Below are positions 33,970 to 46,494 of a DNA stretch of 64,000 nucleotides, in pieces. The stretch comes from Lantana camara. Its lineage: Eukaryota > Streptophyta > Magnoliopsida > Lamiales > Verbenaceae. Below the pieces are notes generated by a model. It had not been told where the DNA came from. It saw only the letters and a program-made list of their open reading frames with translations, and searched no databases. The translations under genes and the position numbers were made by a program. Every line of letters starts with the position of its first letter. Position 1 is the stretch's first letter. The stretch spans positions 48,915,001-48,979,000 of the forward strand of contig CM074858.1 in the NCBI GenBank assembly GCA_037501455.1, read 5' to 3'.

Positions 33970-35142
33970 AAGAAGGTTGAGAACCAAACTGGTCAGAAGA
34001 TCAAAGTACTTCGATCTGATCGAGGAGGCGAGTATCTTAGTGATGAATTCCTTAATCATCTCAAAGATAATGGGATTATCTCTCAGTGGACTCCTCCGGG
34101 AACTCCTTAGCTTAATGGAGTTCCTGAGAGAAGGAATCGAACTCTACTTGATATGGTTCGTTCCATGATGAGTTTTGCTGACTTACCACCTTCTTTCTGG
34201 GGTTATGCCTTAGAAAGTGCAGCAAAGATTTTGAATCTAGTTCCCTCTAAGTCAATCCCTAAAACGCCCTATAAAATGTGGCATGGTGAAATCCCTAGTT
34301 ATTCTTACTTAAGAATTTGGGGTTGTCCTGCATATGTGAAGAGGACAGTGGGAGATAAGTTAGAATCTCGTTCTAACTTATGCTTCTTTGTGGGTTATCC
34401 TAAGGAATCCATAGGATACTACTTCTATGATCAATCTGAACAAAAGTTGTTTGTTTCCAGAAATGCCACTTTTCTGGAGGAACTGTTCCTTAAAGAAGAG
34501 AAAGGCAAGATCATAGAATTAGAGGAAGTAGAAACTGACCCCACGCCACCCACTGAAGAAACGTCCCCTTCTGGTCAACAACAACCAATCACGAATTTCG
34601 ATACAAACGTAAATCCTCCTCTAAGGCGTTTTGAATGCACTCCTAGACAGCCGGAGAGATGGTATGGATTCTTCCATGAAATCTCTCAAAAGGATAATGA
34701 TCCTTTAACATATGAGGAGGCACTTTCATATTCTGACTCTGAACAGTGGATAGAAGCCATGAAATCCGAAATGGATTCCATGAACTCCAACCAAGTTTGG
34801 ACCTTGGTAGATTTGCCTGATGGGGGCAAACCCATAGGTTGCAAATGGATCTTTAAGAGAAAGCTTGGAGTTGATGGAAGCATTGCAGCCTACAAAGCAA
34901 GACTGGTTGCAAAAGGATTCACTCAAAGACCTGGCGTGGACTTTGATGAAACCTTTTCGCCAGTTGCAATGCAAAAGTCTATTCGGATCATGCTTGCCAT
35001 TACTGCGTATTATGACTACGAGATATGGCAAATGGATGTGAAAACTGCCTTTCTTAATGGTGACATTGATAAAGACATTTATATGGAGCAACCCATAGGT
35101 TTCACATTCAGTGGGAGTGAGCAAAAGGTTTGCAAACTCTAA
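33970..35142 (+). pseudogene. Copia-C: integrase core to RT palm
   Basis: In the same frame as the preceding segment. The second catalytic Asp is in LRSDRGGEYLSDEF (about 34012-34053). A TAG stop lies at 34108-34110, then the Glu region GVPERRNRTLLDMVRSMM and the integrase tail (KSIPKTPYKMWHGEIPSY; WGCPAYVKR; CFFVGYPKESIGYYFY). After a variable acidic/proline linker comes the RT (WIEAMKSEMDSMNSNQVWTL; GCKWIFKRKLGVDGSIAAYK; DETFSPVA; WQMDVKTAFLNGDI). A TAA at 35140-35142 follows EQKVCKL. These stops mean integrase and RT cannot be made as one protein. Confidence 0.92.
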
Positions 35143-36280
35143 ATATCAATCTATGGATTAAAACAGGCTTCTAGGAATTGGAATATTTTGATTTGATGAA
35201 TCAGTCAAAGCATTTGGCTTCATTCAAATTTTGAATGAATCATGTGTGTATAGAAAGGAATTGGAGACCTCAGTGCAATTCTTAGTACTTTATGTAGATG
35301 ACATCCTTCTTATTGGGAATTCGAAGGATTACATGAAAGTGACTAAGTTATGGTTATCGAACCAATTCGAGATGAAAGATCTTGGTAATGCGTCCTATAT
35401 CCTTGGATTTAAAATCTATCAAGATAGATCTAGAAGGTTAATAGGACTATCACAATCGATGTACATTGGCAAAGTATTGAAGAGATTCAATATGGAGTCA
35501 GCAAAGGTTAAGAACCTTCCTATGAGTGTAGGAACATGTCTTTCAAAGAAGATTTATCCTAAGACTAACCTTGAGAAGGAAAGAATGACTCATACACCTT
35601 ATGCATCAGCAATAGGTAACATAATGTATGCAATATTATGTACTCGACCGGATGTGGCTTATGCACTTAGTGTAACAAGTCGTTTCCAATCTGACCCTGG
35701 AGATGGTCACTGGGCTGCCGTGAAGAATATTCGTAAGTACTTGAAAAGTACTAAAGGTTTATTCTTAGTTTACGGAGGTCAGAAAGATCTTACTGTCGAA
35801 GGATACTGCGATGCAAGCTTTGCATCAAACTTAGATGATTTTAAGTTAATGTCAGGATACATTTTCTGCCTGGACGGCGGAGCAGTGAGTTTTAAGAGTT
35901 CCAAGCAAACTACCACTGCAGATCCGACCATTGAGGCCTAATACTTAGCTGCAAATGATGCAGCTAAGGAAGGTTTTTGGATTAGAAACTTCATTCAAGA
36001 GTTGAATGTTGTTCCTAGCATGAAAAACTCCATAACTGTGTTTTGTGACAACACTGGGTCGGTTTCTCAAGCAAGAGAACCAAGATCTCACCAACAGACC
36101 AAGCACATTATGAGGAAGTATCACCTAATCCGTGATATTATGAAAAGAGGAGATGTGCAAATTGAGAGGGTCACATCAGCAGAGAACGTGGCAGATCCAC
36201 TTACTAAACCCCCTAGTCGACAAGCTTTCCAAGGTCATCTTCAGAAGATGGGACTTAAAATAGCTTTAGAATGGCTTTGA
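35143..36280 (+). pseudogene. Copia-C: RT active site and RNase H
   Basis: The old frame continues a few codons (SIYGLKQASRNWN). A frameshift between about 35180 and 35195 moves the reading to the next frame. There the RT active site FLVLYVDDILLIGN (about 35279-35320) and FEMKDLGNASYILG are visible. RNase H follows: GYCDASFASNLDDFK, then a TAA at 35939-35941 within TIEA-YLAANDAAKEG, and VFCDNTGSVSQAREP with HIMRKYHLIRDI. The final stop is at about 36278-36280, a few bases before the polypurine tract. The extent is complete for a Copia pol end. Confidence 0.92.
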
Positions 36281-36285
36281 CGGGC

Positions 36286-36296
36286 AAGTGGGAGAT
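36286..36296 (+). other. Copia-C polypurine tract
   Basis: AAGTGGGAGAT lies directly before the 3' LTR TG at 36297, a few bases after the pol stop. Confidence 0.85.
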
Positions 36297-38235
36297 TGTT
36301 TGGGATAGTGCCCCAGAAAGCCGATTGTATATCCGCTTTGTGCTTTTCCTTATTGTAATCACGGACAATCTTTGAATAAAATAATGTATTGAGGTAACAC
36401 TTCTTTATATGCTCTTGTTTGGTATGTGTTTACTTTAGCTGTGCATGTATGAGAACTCCCCTAATCCTGATGACTTTAGGACTCTACCATTTAGGTGAAA
36501 TGGTTCATGAAACGAGCCCTATATCACATAAGTCATGATTAGTAAAATGCTCCAAGCCGATGAGTCCTACAGACAGTGGGAGTGTCGACCTGACTCCTCT
36601 AAGGCTTGCTTGTGGGATCACGCCCTTAAGGACCACCTTGTTTCATGGAGGTGCAAAGTGTATAGTTGATACATGCGTGATACATGAGGGTGCTTACTTT
36701 AATAAGTAAGTTCACTGAGGTGCCCCGTGTGAGAAGATTCCTAAATGGGAAAGGAAGTTTCTATTTCAGGAAATGGAAACATCCAGATTAGGAAATATCT
36801 CACGAGTCATTGATGTGATTAATTGATCCTTAGACTTGAGGTTCCTTGTCACTTTATGAGTTAACTCTGTAGTCTTAGGTATAAGCTTTAAAGGGTGTCG
36901 CCTTAGACAACTGTTTCAAGGCTTATGCTAGGGCTGCACAAGTGATTCATGAAAGTGAATGAGAATCAAGAAAGGACCTACAATTGCATTTGCAAGGTAA
37001 TCTCTTATTGTGTAAGTCATTCATATGCCATATGGAGTCCTTGGCCAAGGCAGTTGATCAAGACATCAAGAAAAGGGTTTATTGGATTGAGATCGAATGG
37101 ATATGAAATCCACTTAGCTTTAAGACCGGATTATTAGGGTTCTGATTATTCCCTTACCCTAGATCTTGGTTGAGAGATAGTAAGTAGGAGGATTGTATCT
37201 CACATGAATCAATGACTTAAAGGTTCTGTCGAATCTCAACATTCTAATTCAGCTAGGGGTTAAACACCTGTTGCTAGACTATGGTCGTTTAATCTGTGGA
37301 CTGATTTGTTAATTAGTGAATTAATTAATTAGGTTCACTGCTAATTGAATTGAGAACCTAGACGGTCACACACAACAACTTGGTTACATGAGTTGAGGCT
37401 TTAAAATGATTAAACGAGTTAATCGGGCCGAGAGGGTTCCACACGTGTGAAACCACACGTGTGGGTCATGTGAGTGACACGTGTCATTATGACACGTGTC
37501 TCACGTGAATATATATATATTGTATATATAAATTAAATAATTAATTTGTTAATTATTTAATAGACTTTGGTTTAATTTTGAATTAAAAAGAAAGTCTAAT
37601 TTTGGAGAAAAATAATCTAGTTAATTAATTGTGAATTAATTAATTAGATAAAATAAGTTATTTATTTTAAATAAATAAAGTATAAAATTATCCAAAACTA
37701 GTTTGGATATTTTAGCTCGCTTGAAAGTTGATTTGAATTTGAATTCTAAGTCAAAGTCAAAATTACTTGATGATCAAGTAATAGGAGAGAGGGACCAAAT
37801 CCTTAGTCCATGAGGACTAGGAATTTCGGCCACTCCCTTCTTATAAATCGGGGAGCTCGAGCTCCTCTTAGAGCTAATCGAGAATTCTTTTGGTTCAGGT
37901 GTTGAACACCATCCTTTCTCCAAGATAAACAAAACCCTAGGTTTAGCCTAAACACTAACTAGGGAACTAGCATCCTTACTGGTTAGATTGTAGTCAAGTT
38001 GGTGGACTATCTCTAGAGTGCTTCAAGTTAGGAGTTTGAAGATTCGAGCTTTACCAAGGAGAGGGGATCAAGCCGCGAGAAGAGCATTCTTGGGTGGCTT
38101 GAAACGCTTCAAGAAAGACAATTAAGAAAGTAAGTTTCTAATTCCTTCGAATTTGGATACACGATTACGAGTCCAAGATCCTTTTGTTGGAAAAATTTTA
38201 AATTTCCGCTGCTTTCTGATTGGTGTTTTCCAACA
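36297..38235 (+). repeat. Copia-C 3' LTR
   Basis: It runs TGTTTGGGATAGTGCCCC...TTTTCCAACA, 1939 bases, followed by TSD CTTGT. It retains about 215 bases (about 37860-38075) that the 5' LTR lacks. CACGTG-type motifs are more intact here (ACACGTGTG, ACACGTGTC, CTCACGTGA within 37441-37507). The same sites in the 5' LTR often read CACATG, as expected from cytosine deamination. Confidence 0.92.
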
Positions 38236-40482
38236 CTTGTCTCTTCTAGTATTATTAGCGAAGTTTCCTCACCTCAGTCTTGTAATTTTACCGAGTGCTA
38301 AATCTCCCACCATTTCTTGAATACCTATTTCCGGTCCTTGAATTGCTTCTCCTTGTTGAAATTCTTCTCAAAAATTTTCTCATCCCAACCTTAAAGAATA
38401 TCAAATGTCAAAATCGTCTAGTTCTTTTCCTTTTTCCACTTCCAAGAGATCCCATTGATGGTAACTCTTGCAATTTTGTTGTTTCTATTGAAAATAGTAT
38501 GTTTGAGCTAATCCATAAATTTTAAGTCATTTCCCTGGTCACTCTCCCACATAAGAATGCCTATTCTTATCCGTTGGCTAATAACATCACTTCTTACTTT
38601 AAAGATTCTCGACTTCTTCAACTCGACTTTCTTAATATGAACGGTTCCAAATCTTGCCACTTGTTCGGACATTTTATCTCACGTTTACTTTTGAAGCGAT
38701 TGGTAAGAATAACGACCCCTTTTTCTTTTTTTTTTTTCTTTTTTTTTTCCATGTCATACTTCAGTTGTGTCTCGGTTGATGTAATGCTTGATATATGAGG
38801 TGGGGGAAGAAGTTTCTATCAAGAAAACACTTAAAATGCATGTGGGATTAAAATGCTAATGTACATATCACCTTTGTAGGTAATTAAAGATGCAACACGT
38901 CGTAACAATTATATCAATTAAAGAAACGCATAAAAATGGTAAAATTTAAACGATTTAAAATAATGTATGATGCACGTGCTTATCAATGCGTTGAACCTAT
39001 CACCATAGTTGCATCTTTTAGCTTGACACTTGTTCCTTGTTTGTTGATTTACGAGCCTGCCTCGAATTGATTGGCCATTTCTTGTTACCCACGGTCTTCC
39101 AATTCTTCAAAATCCCTAACATCAACTTGTACATTTCCATCACTCGCGAATTGCAATTTCCTGAACTCCAATGTTTCTTCTTCCATGAAATTGATACCTT
39201 GCCTTCTTTCGAAGAATTAGCCTCTAATTATTGTATTAAATCTTCACCCAACCATCACCTCAATTGAAGTCCCCGGTTTATTCTCTACGATTTCAAATAG
39301 CCGAATGATTTCACCCTCCAACTGCTTACACTTGATCACAAAATTTCTTTCTAAATTCCTTGACTTTCTTTATCGATTTCATTGTTGCTCCATATCTCTG
39401 AATTCTACCGCACTGCACGACAATTCAACTTGGATATGGAAAATAGACTCAATCCGACCAAAGATAGAATCTTTAGTACTTTAATTTACCACGAACTTGA
39501 AATCACCATTTTAGTCGTTCTCTTTAACTCTTCTCATCCGACTTCTTTCTTAACCTGAAATCCAAAATATCTCAATTCCTTGTAGATCTACATCAATTAC
39601 CTCGTTGTAAAATCCTTCCAATTTGGCATTTTCATGAACCCGAAATCGCTCAATTTCTTAAATTTTCCAAGTTAATCCAAATCTTATTCCAAGGTCCAAA
39701 ATATCTCGATTCATCCCAAACTTAATTTCCAAATTTCAACCTCGACCCGAATCATTTGAGTTACTTTCTTCCCACACTTTGATTTTAGTTCCAACAAGCA
39801 GAAGATTCTCAGTTCAATTACAAATCTAAACCTTACATCATTATGTTCACCTTTTCCTTGCTTCAAATAAATCTCCTGAATCCCGGTTCGTCCACCTTTT
39901 TTCGTAATGTAAATCCTCGTGTCTATCTTGTAAATTGTAAACACCACCTTCCTTAATTGTCCCCTAACCTCACTAGGTCTTGTAAGTTACTCCCACCATG
40001 GATCCTTCTATTCTGAATCTTAACACTTGAAGTATAACCCAATTAGAGAAATCCATGGCTCTTGAATTCTTATATGAAGTTCCCCGGTGCATGCCTTACA
40101 ACTTCAAAGCTAGAGAGAAAAGAGCTTGCGATAGATTAAGGTTATCGTAGAAATTGGCCATGGGTTGATATTATCTTTATAGCCTATAATCACAACTCAA
40201 TCTCAACGCTAAATACATACGGTTAGTGCATGCTCGTGCCATAAAATTAATACTAAAGGCATACATTTGATGCAAAATGTGATAAATAATTCAACAAAGC
40301 GGAAATTAAAACACGTTAAACACATAAAATTAAAACAAATTAATAGTAATGAATCAACAATTAGTACCAAGAATCAATGCAATGCACAGTTATCATGTAG
40401 TTCCTCAGTCGTACGACCTAGACTCACAAGACACAACACTAGAACCTCGGTATTCCAATCGGGCTCTGATACCACCTTAGGA
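38236..40482 (-). other. LARD-L internal region, main part
   Basis: Continues LARD-L after Copia-C. It is AT-rich, with pyrimidine-biased plus-strand text such as a T-rich run at 38718-38750, and only short frames on either strand (up to about 80 codons) with no recognisable domain. I looked for CCHC knuckles, D-S/T-G protease, xxDD RT and HHCC integrase motifs on the minus strand and saw none. It may be remnant coding sequence decayed beyond recognition, or LARD spacer. Confidence 0.6.
40463..40474 (-). other. LARD-L primer binding site, outer copy
   Basis: GCTCTGATACCA, the complement of TGGTATCAGAGC, next to a 32-base partial LTR tip. Confidence 0.85.
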
Positions 40483-40581
40483 TGTAGCACCCGGAATGCT
40501 CGGTAGCCACATCAAGCAGTTCCTCAGCCGTACGACCTAGACTCACAAGACACAACACTAGAACCTCGGTTTTGCAACCGG

Positions 40582-40593
40582 GCTCTGATACCA
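40582..40593 (-). other. LARD-L primer binding site, LTR-adjacent copy
   Basis: GCTCTGATACCA lies 8 bases from the full 5' LTR start at 40602, the normal spacing seen in Gypsy-M. Confidence 0.9.
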
Positions 40594-40601
40594 CCTTAGG
40601 A

Positions 40602-41649
40602 TGTAGCACCCGGAACGCTAGGTAGCCACATCCCCCGCACTATAGTTCAATCCACTTATGGAACGAGCACCCATACATGAATCAAGCCTATAGCAAATGG
40701 GAGACAATAAAAAAAACGACACTCTAGCTAGGCAGGACTAACCCTCAATCAATACCAACATGCATAATCAATAAACGCAAGCATGATAATTTACATTCAC
40801 TTCATTAAAATCATTCAAGTCCATGACCAACACTTTTATTCATATACCATATCAATTATCCATAAACAATTTATAATATACATAAGTACCAAAACCATTC
40901 ATAAGTAATAGAAATGCATCAATAATTTACATGAGCTATAATGGACCCAAAATGAAAGACTCAAATCCTGCCTAGCCCGCACCCTGCAAGACTTGAAAAT
41001 GTGAGGTGTCAGTCTAAGAATGACTGAGTAAGGGGTTTATAAATATAAGCGTAATTACCAAGCAAGCCATAATCTCGACTAAGATTTTATAAAATAAGAC
41101 AATATAAGTTCAAGAATAGAATACTTTCTCGCCCGAGATTACAACTAGTCCAATTTACAATTCAATCAATTCAATTCAATCAATCAGTGGCCCGGCGAGT
41201 GAGGGAAAATCTCCAACGTTTCTCCGACCGTGTACAATGATTCAATTATCCAATGATTAGGTGATCAAGCAATCAATTACAGTGCACAATTAGCAATTTC
41301 AATAACCCCTTCTTCCTTAGGGTGATGGTGGGTTTGCAAGGCCCAACCATCCAATCAGATGAGGGGAGCACGAACACTCAAACCCTCGGGTTCTCATCAT
41401 CTAACCAAACCTCCTGGTGGACTCAAAGTTCATCCCCACGATGTGAGGGAGTGCAAGAGTTACCCGTCAGCCCTTGCTTTCCTGATTGGCTCAAGACACT
41501 ACCCTCGGGCCCATAGTGAACAATCATGATACTCGCCCAATACACGGTCAATCAATCAAACGATACAATTCAGTTCAGTAACAGTAACAATAACAATAAT
41601 TCAGTACAATAGTAGTGATTCAGTTGTAAATCATTTGAGGTTTATGGAA

Positions 41650-41685
<36 letters not shown>

Positions 41686-43752
41686 ACATTTTGGCCGAAG
41701 TCCACATAAGGTTTGTACGGGTTCTATATAACTAGAAATTAAACCTCACCTGACGAGCGACGGAACAAGACAAGGATACAAGAAAGTGCCCAAACGATCA
41801 ATGATCTCCGCCCTGGAGAAAAACTGGATAAGAACGGAAATAACGGGAACTCGTGAGATGAGACTCAATATGAGACCAAGTATGACGCACGGACATGCTC
41901 ATGTAAAAAAAAAAACTAGCAATCAAGTGAAACTTAGCATGTATGAAAACCAATTAACACCTAAGAGGTGAAAGTAATCTCAAGGACTCGTGTATACATA
42001 TCATTCAATTATTTCAAGTTCAATTCTTATAGAGCATGGAGTCACACAATCATGTTTGAGCAATTCAGTACTAAGAAGTGTCACATAGGGCATAATTATC
42101 AATTAACCAAGTATATATATCATATAATTCACATATGGGAGCCAAGAGAGTGAAAGGAATGACAAAAAGAGAGGTTTTGGTGAAGTTGGGCAAAACCCGA
42201 CAATATTCGAAAACATACACGCTGTAGGAAAACTGGAATATCTTGAGTTCTCGAAGTTGGAATTTAATTTTTCTTATTGGGTGTGAAAATATACACAAAG
42301 ACCTTTCCGGTGATATATGGTTTGTTTTCTAGTTCCAAGCGAGGTGCAAATGGCGTAGGCCCGAAGTTGGATGAAAACAGTTTTCCCTTAAAGTGGTGAC
42401 ACCAAAAATAATTGATCAAATCTCAGAAACTAGAAAAGATATTGAGGTGATTCTAATTTTAGAATATTCTAGACTTCAATAGGTTTTCGTGGGTTCAAAA
42501 ATCAAGTCAATCGGAGTTCGGAAGAGGGTGTCGCGGCCGTGACAAAATTGCATAGAAAAGCAGTTGCGGCCGCGAAGGGAAAATGGCCAGTTCTCGAGTT
42601 GTTAGTCGCGGCCCGACCAAAAATGGTCACGAAATGGTCGCGGGCGCGACCCCCAATTCCAGTAGTACGAAAAGGCTTCGGGAATACAGGGCCAGGCTCG
42701 ATTTTTGGCTCCCAAGCCTTCCCACATCAAACCAATGCAAGAATTCAACTCAAAACTATCATATAACTCATATATATCCATTAGGCATCAATTAATCCAT
42801 GGAAACATGCATAAATCATCAAGAATTCATCAATCAAAACCCATATAATTTCATGCCATCAACTTCTCCTTTTCTTCAAGAATTCATGCAAGCTTTCAAG
42901 TATGATGATCAACATCATGCTTCTAACTACATATAACCAAGGAATTACTTCAAAATTCTCAAACACTAACTTCATATATGAACTCAAGAATTCAATTAAA
43001 TTCCCAACTCTACCTTAATGAAAGAAAGAAAGGAGAAATGATGGTATGATGATGATGCTTCCAACTTATGCAACTTCTTCCTTAAATTAAAGCTTGGAAC
43101 TTGAGATGAAATCTTCCTTTCGTCCTTGGTGTGATATACCGTGATTTAGTGTGTGTGTGTTTGTGTGGGAATTTTCATGAAATAAAATAATGTAATGGAA
43201 GGAATGAGATAATATGCCAAAGTCTTGGAAGAAATGGGATGACAAGCCACAATTTGCACTTAAGTCCCTAAGCTATATAAGTCATGTATATATATATATT
43301 TGTGCATATGTATGCATTGTATATAATTAAAGTGGGATGAAAAGTCTTGGCATTAAAACTTATTTGCACATAAACCCTTGCCTCTTAGGCATTTACAAGT
43401 TAGAGATGCATCAACTTGGCATGTACGTGAGATGATTATATAAACATATATATATATATATATATAGCTCTAAAAGAATATGATGAAATGGAGTTGAATA
43501 TATATATATACATATTATGCTAAATCACTTGAATCATGTTCGGAGAATTAAATACACACTCACGTAATTGAATTCACGAAGTTATAATTTAAATCAAAAT
43601 TTCAAGTATTCAAATCATAGAAATTAAATAGTGCTAACCAAATGAATATGAATCATGCCAAAAATTATATATTGATAAAATTTCATGTAAACACTTAGTA
43701 ATATAATTCACAAATATCATGAAATACATAATTTGAAAAGTGGGGCGCTACA
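40602..43752 (-). repeat. LARD-L 5' LTR
   Basis: 3.15 kb, TGTAGCACCCGG...GGGGCGCTACA. Here the complementary boxes read GCTAGGCAGG (40727-40736) and CCTGCCTAGC (40967-40976), so pairing is kept although both differ from the usual form. Dyad units lie at 42530-42652 and a (TA)n run at 41652-41681. A stretch at about 43290-43445 is absent from the other LTR. Confidence 0.85.
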
Positions 43753-44830
43753 ATTATGCATGTAACTTCACTCAAAAATCAACCAAATTCAAGGTATAAA
43801 CTCATATAGACATGCTTTAACATATTATCTCAACAATTAAGTATGAAACAAGGTATTAAACATGTTGCCATTTCCATACATATCAAGATCCTTCCATGGT
43901 GATCCACTCAAGCTTCAACTAACAACTAAAAATCCTGCAAATATGCATCATACTCACTCACAAGAACATCATATATCAAATTTAGGGTCATTGAATCATC
44001 ACATAAGTCATGCTTTTAATTTTTTTCATACAAGAGTCACTATTCATCATCTTCTTCATATCAGCACAAAATCATGGATTCAAGATGCAAGAGAGCTATA
44101 GAAATGAATCTACACCACGACAAGTCGGGATCTTACCTCGTATCATTGGACAAGTGGGTGATCAAGGCAAAACTTGAGCTCTTGAGGGTTGGGAAATGGC
44201 TAAGGCTTGGATCTTTTCTTTTCTCCCTTTTCTTCATGGTTAAACGTTTTGAAATAGGAAAGAAATGGGGCTGATTTCAGACCTAAAAGGGGTTGAAACG
44301 GGTCGATTTTGAGAAAACGGGTTGGGTTCAAATAATCCAGTCCGTTCAGATTGGATTTTAAATCAAAGGGTTCCAAACGGCTTCAGAAAAATGCAAGACT
44401 AGTTCCGTTGGACTCGAATCGTCAAACCCATAGCAGCGTTAGAATTCAAATCCGAATTCCTGAGCTCACGTTATCCGCAGAGGACTTCAAAATGCCCTAA
44501 TTGAAGTTTGGGCCCTAAACTTTAAAAACAACCAAATAGGCCCAAGTCCTTTTTCAAATTCACCCCAAAACATTCATATAACATAAAAACAAGTCCAAAT
44601 AGTATATATTTAAAGTATACCACATATTCATCAAGTTTAGAAATCAAATTCAAAACCGAACGGATCAAATTTGAAGTCAAAGTTCAAATAGAGCAAGTTC
44701 AAGTATTTAAATCATCCAAATACAACATATATCACAAGATATTCATATAAGAGCATAATTAAATAATTAAAATACTAATTTAGCTCAATCGTGATGTCAT
44801 ACCTTTATGGTCGAACGAACTGGGCGCACA
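43753..44830 (-). repeat. LTR-S (solo LTR), segment nearest its 5' end
   Basis: Resumes LTR-S after LARD-L (first five bases ATTAT, the probable TSD copy) and ends GGGCGCACA, the minus-strand form of an LTR 5' start TGTGCGCCC. GTATC follows (44831-44835), matching GTGTC at 19969-19973 in four of five bases. It includes the GGTAAG-like donor on the minus strand near 44130 and GAGCTC near 44180-44460, as in related LTRs. The 79-codon frame at 43862 has no domain. Confidence 0.7.
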
Positions 44831-45603
44831 GTATCGCTTACAGGAGATAAGACTGAGATTTGGGATCTACAGGGTACTGCTTAAAGCTTGTCTTCTGCCA
44901 ACTACCTACCTAAATAAATAAATAGGTGAGGTTTAAACTCTGTTCCACTGGAACCATGAATATACGAAAATACATTAGAAATTAAAAACCGATCTCTTCA
45001 GGTTTAAGATTCATACTTTTCAAAGTTAACGATTTCCTTTCGGGACAATGCCTTCAGTTTAATGATACTGCTTTCTGATATTCTATTTTGTTTATAACTT
45101 GTTGCTCTGATCAAAGTACTATTTTCTAAATACTGTGTGCCTTTGTACTTCTGAAAATTGGACAATGCAAGCTCTGATATTCTTTTTTATTGGGCCTTGA
45201 TGGAATGGTTAAGTAGTAGACCGGGAGGCAGGCGCCAATGGCTACTATGATACCAATCGTCTCTATTGATCATGATGATGGTTATAACTGAAGGGTGGTT
45301 ATACCACATCATGATCGGAAGAGGTGTGTAATTCCTCCCATTCTGTTCATGTCACCGCAGGGTAGCTCCCTGGGCACGACAACCGGTGTGAAGGATAATG
45401 CATGTGGGTATGGGTGTCGGGATCCTACCGGATCTCAATACAAATTTTGTTAAAAGTTTTGAGGAGTAAAGGTTGGAGAAGGTCTAGCTTGCGGGCAATA
45501 ATATTTTCAAAGACTGGTTCCTAATTTTGAAATATACCCGATACCCATGTTTCTTTTTTTTAATAAAAATGTATGAACTAGGACAATGATGTGTGTGCTT
45601 GTG
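44831..45603 (+). repeat. LTR-H, second segment
   Basis: Continues LTR-H after LTR-S. It carries the conserved block GGTGAGGTTTAAACTC (about 44926) and the GGTTGGAGAAGGTC block near 45470, which resembles the mid-LTR block of LTR-A and TRGAG-K. It ends in the TSD TTGTG (45599-45603), where Foldback-F is inserted. Confidence 0.55.
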
Positions 45604-46494
45604 TGTAACGCCCCAGCTTTTCAGTGGTTTAAGCATGACGTAATTGATTACCAATATGCGAAATTAAATTAATTATATATGCTTTCATTAGTATTTGTTT
45701 TATTAGTTTTTATTAATTGAATATAGGCTCTTGAACATTTATGCATTTATGATCGTGTTTGAGTGTCGTATCTATTTGAATTGATTTTTGTTTTTTGGTG
45801 GAAACTTTGTATGAGTGAATTATGTGTATTATGATTATGGTTGTATGCTCGTTGCATGATTTTGTTATTGTATGTTTGAATTATGGAATCGTTTGTGTGA
45901 TCGGAACCGAAAAGGGGGCTAAAGAGCATTTAGCGCACCTTGTGTCCGGGCGGCGTATCTTGAACTCGGGAACTCGGAATCGAGTTTTGTCACCTCCATT
46001 GGACTAGTATTAATGATTCAGATATGATGGGTCAAACCTCATATTTTTGTAAGACCATTTGGATCCCCGAATTTCTACTGAAACGACCAACTCTCGTCTA
46101 AAACGACCATTCATGACTCTACCTAAGCTACGGACCTAAACCAACACACCTATGACCTACCCTTTGACCCTAACCCCACTTGCACACTCTCTCTCTCACC
46201 CTTATCAGCCCCAAACCGAGATCCCACCCCCCAAAGCTAGATATTTTTAGCTAAAGAGAAGATGAACCCTTTTGCCCCATTTGAGATTTTGAGCTCATCT
46301 CACATCCAATTCTTCTCCAATTTGAGAGGGTAATCCCATTTTTATGTTGTGTATCTCATTGTGGTTCTTTTAAGTCCCTTACTGCGTGATTTTACCATTA
46401 TTTGAGTTAGGATTGGAGAAGATGATGAATAGTAGGGGTTTGTGAAACTTTGATGAATCTTACATGAGTTCTTGTGATTTATGTTAGTATGAAG
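45604..46494 (+). repeat. Foldback-F left arm
   Basis: The LTR 5' part on the plus strand, ending ...TTAGTATGAAG, abruptly joined to GCGCCACATCCCCC of the inverted copy. It includes GAGCTC and a donor-like GAGGG|TAATC near 46327. Confidence 0.88.

Larger units (their letters stand above)
25192..38235 (+). mobile_element. Copia-C: Ty1/Copia element split by a solo LTR
   Basis: A plus-strand element with LTRs 25192-26908 and 36297-38235, TSD CTTGT on both sides, a Met-type primer binding site, and a polypurine tract. The gag-pol order is gag, protease, integrase, RT, RNase H, which defines Copia. Its span of 13 kb includes the 3.25-kb solo LTR-N inserted in gag, so its own length is about 9.8 kb, long for Copia because of about 1.9-kb LTRs and a 2.2-kb leader. 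At least four in-frame stops and one frameshift make it inactive. It was inserted into the internal region of LARD-L. I do not assign a sublineage. Confidence 0.93.
40399..40601 (-). repeat. 119-base tandem duplication of leader, primer site and LTR tip
   Basis: A unit beginning AGTTCCTCAG at 40399 recurs at 40518, offset 119. Each unit carries the leader start (GTACGACCTAGACTCACAAG), a primer binding site, the CCTTAGGA spacer and the LTR tip TGTAGCACCCGGAA. The first unit includes only about 32 bases of LTR tip (40483-40514), while the second runs on into the full LTR at 40602. A few substitutions separate the units. Confidence 0.9.
21189..43752 (-). mobile_element. LARD-L: large non-autonomous LTR retroelement
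   Basis: Two related 3.0-3.15-kb LTRs (21189-24214 and 40602-43752) bound an internal region that is only about 3.3 kb once Copia-C (25192-38235) is subtracted. I find no gag, protease, RT or integrase motif in it. It has a polypurine tract beside the left LTR and Met-type primer binding sites beside the right one, so it reads on the minus strand. Flanking five-mers ATTAG (21184-21188) and ATTAT (43753-43757) differ by one base and are probably a mutated TSD. This fits the class of large retrotransposon derivatives that depend on proteins from other elements. A very decayed coding element cannot be fully excluded. Confidence 0.75.
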
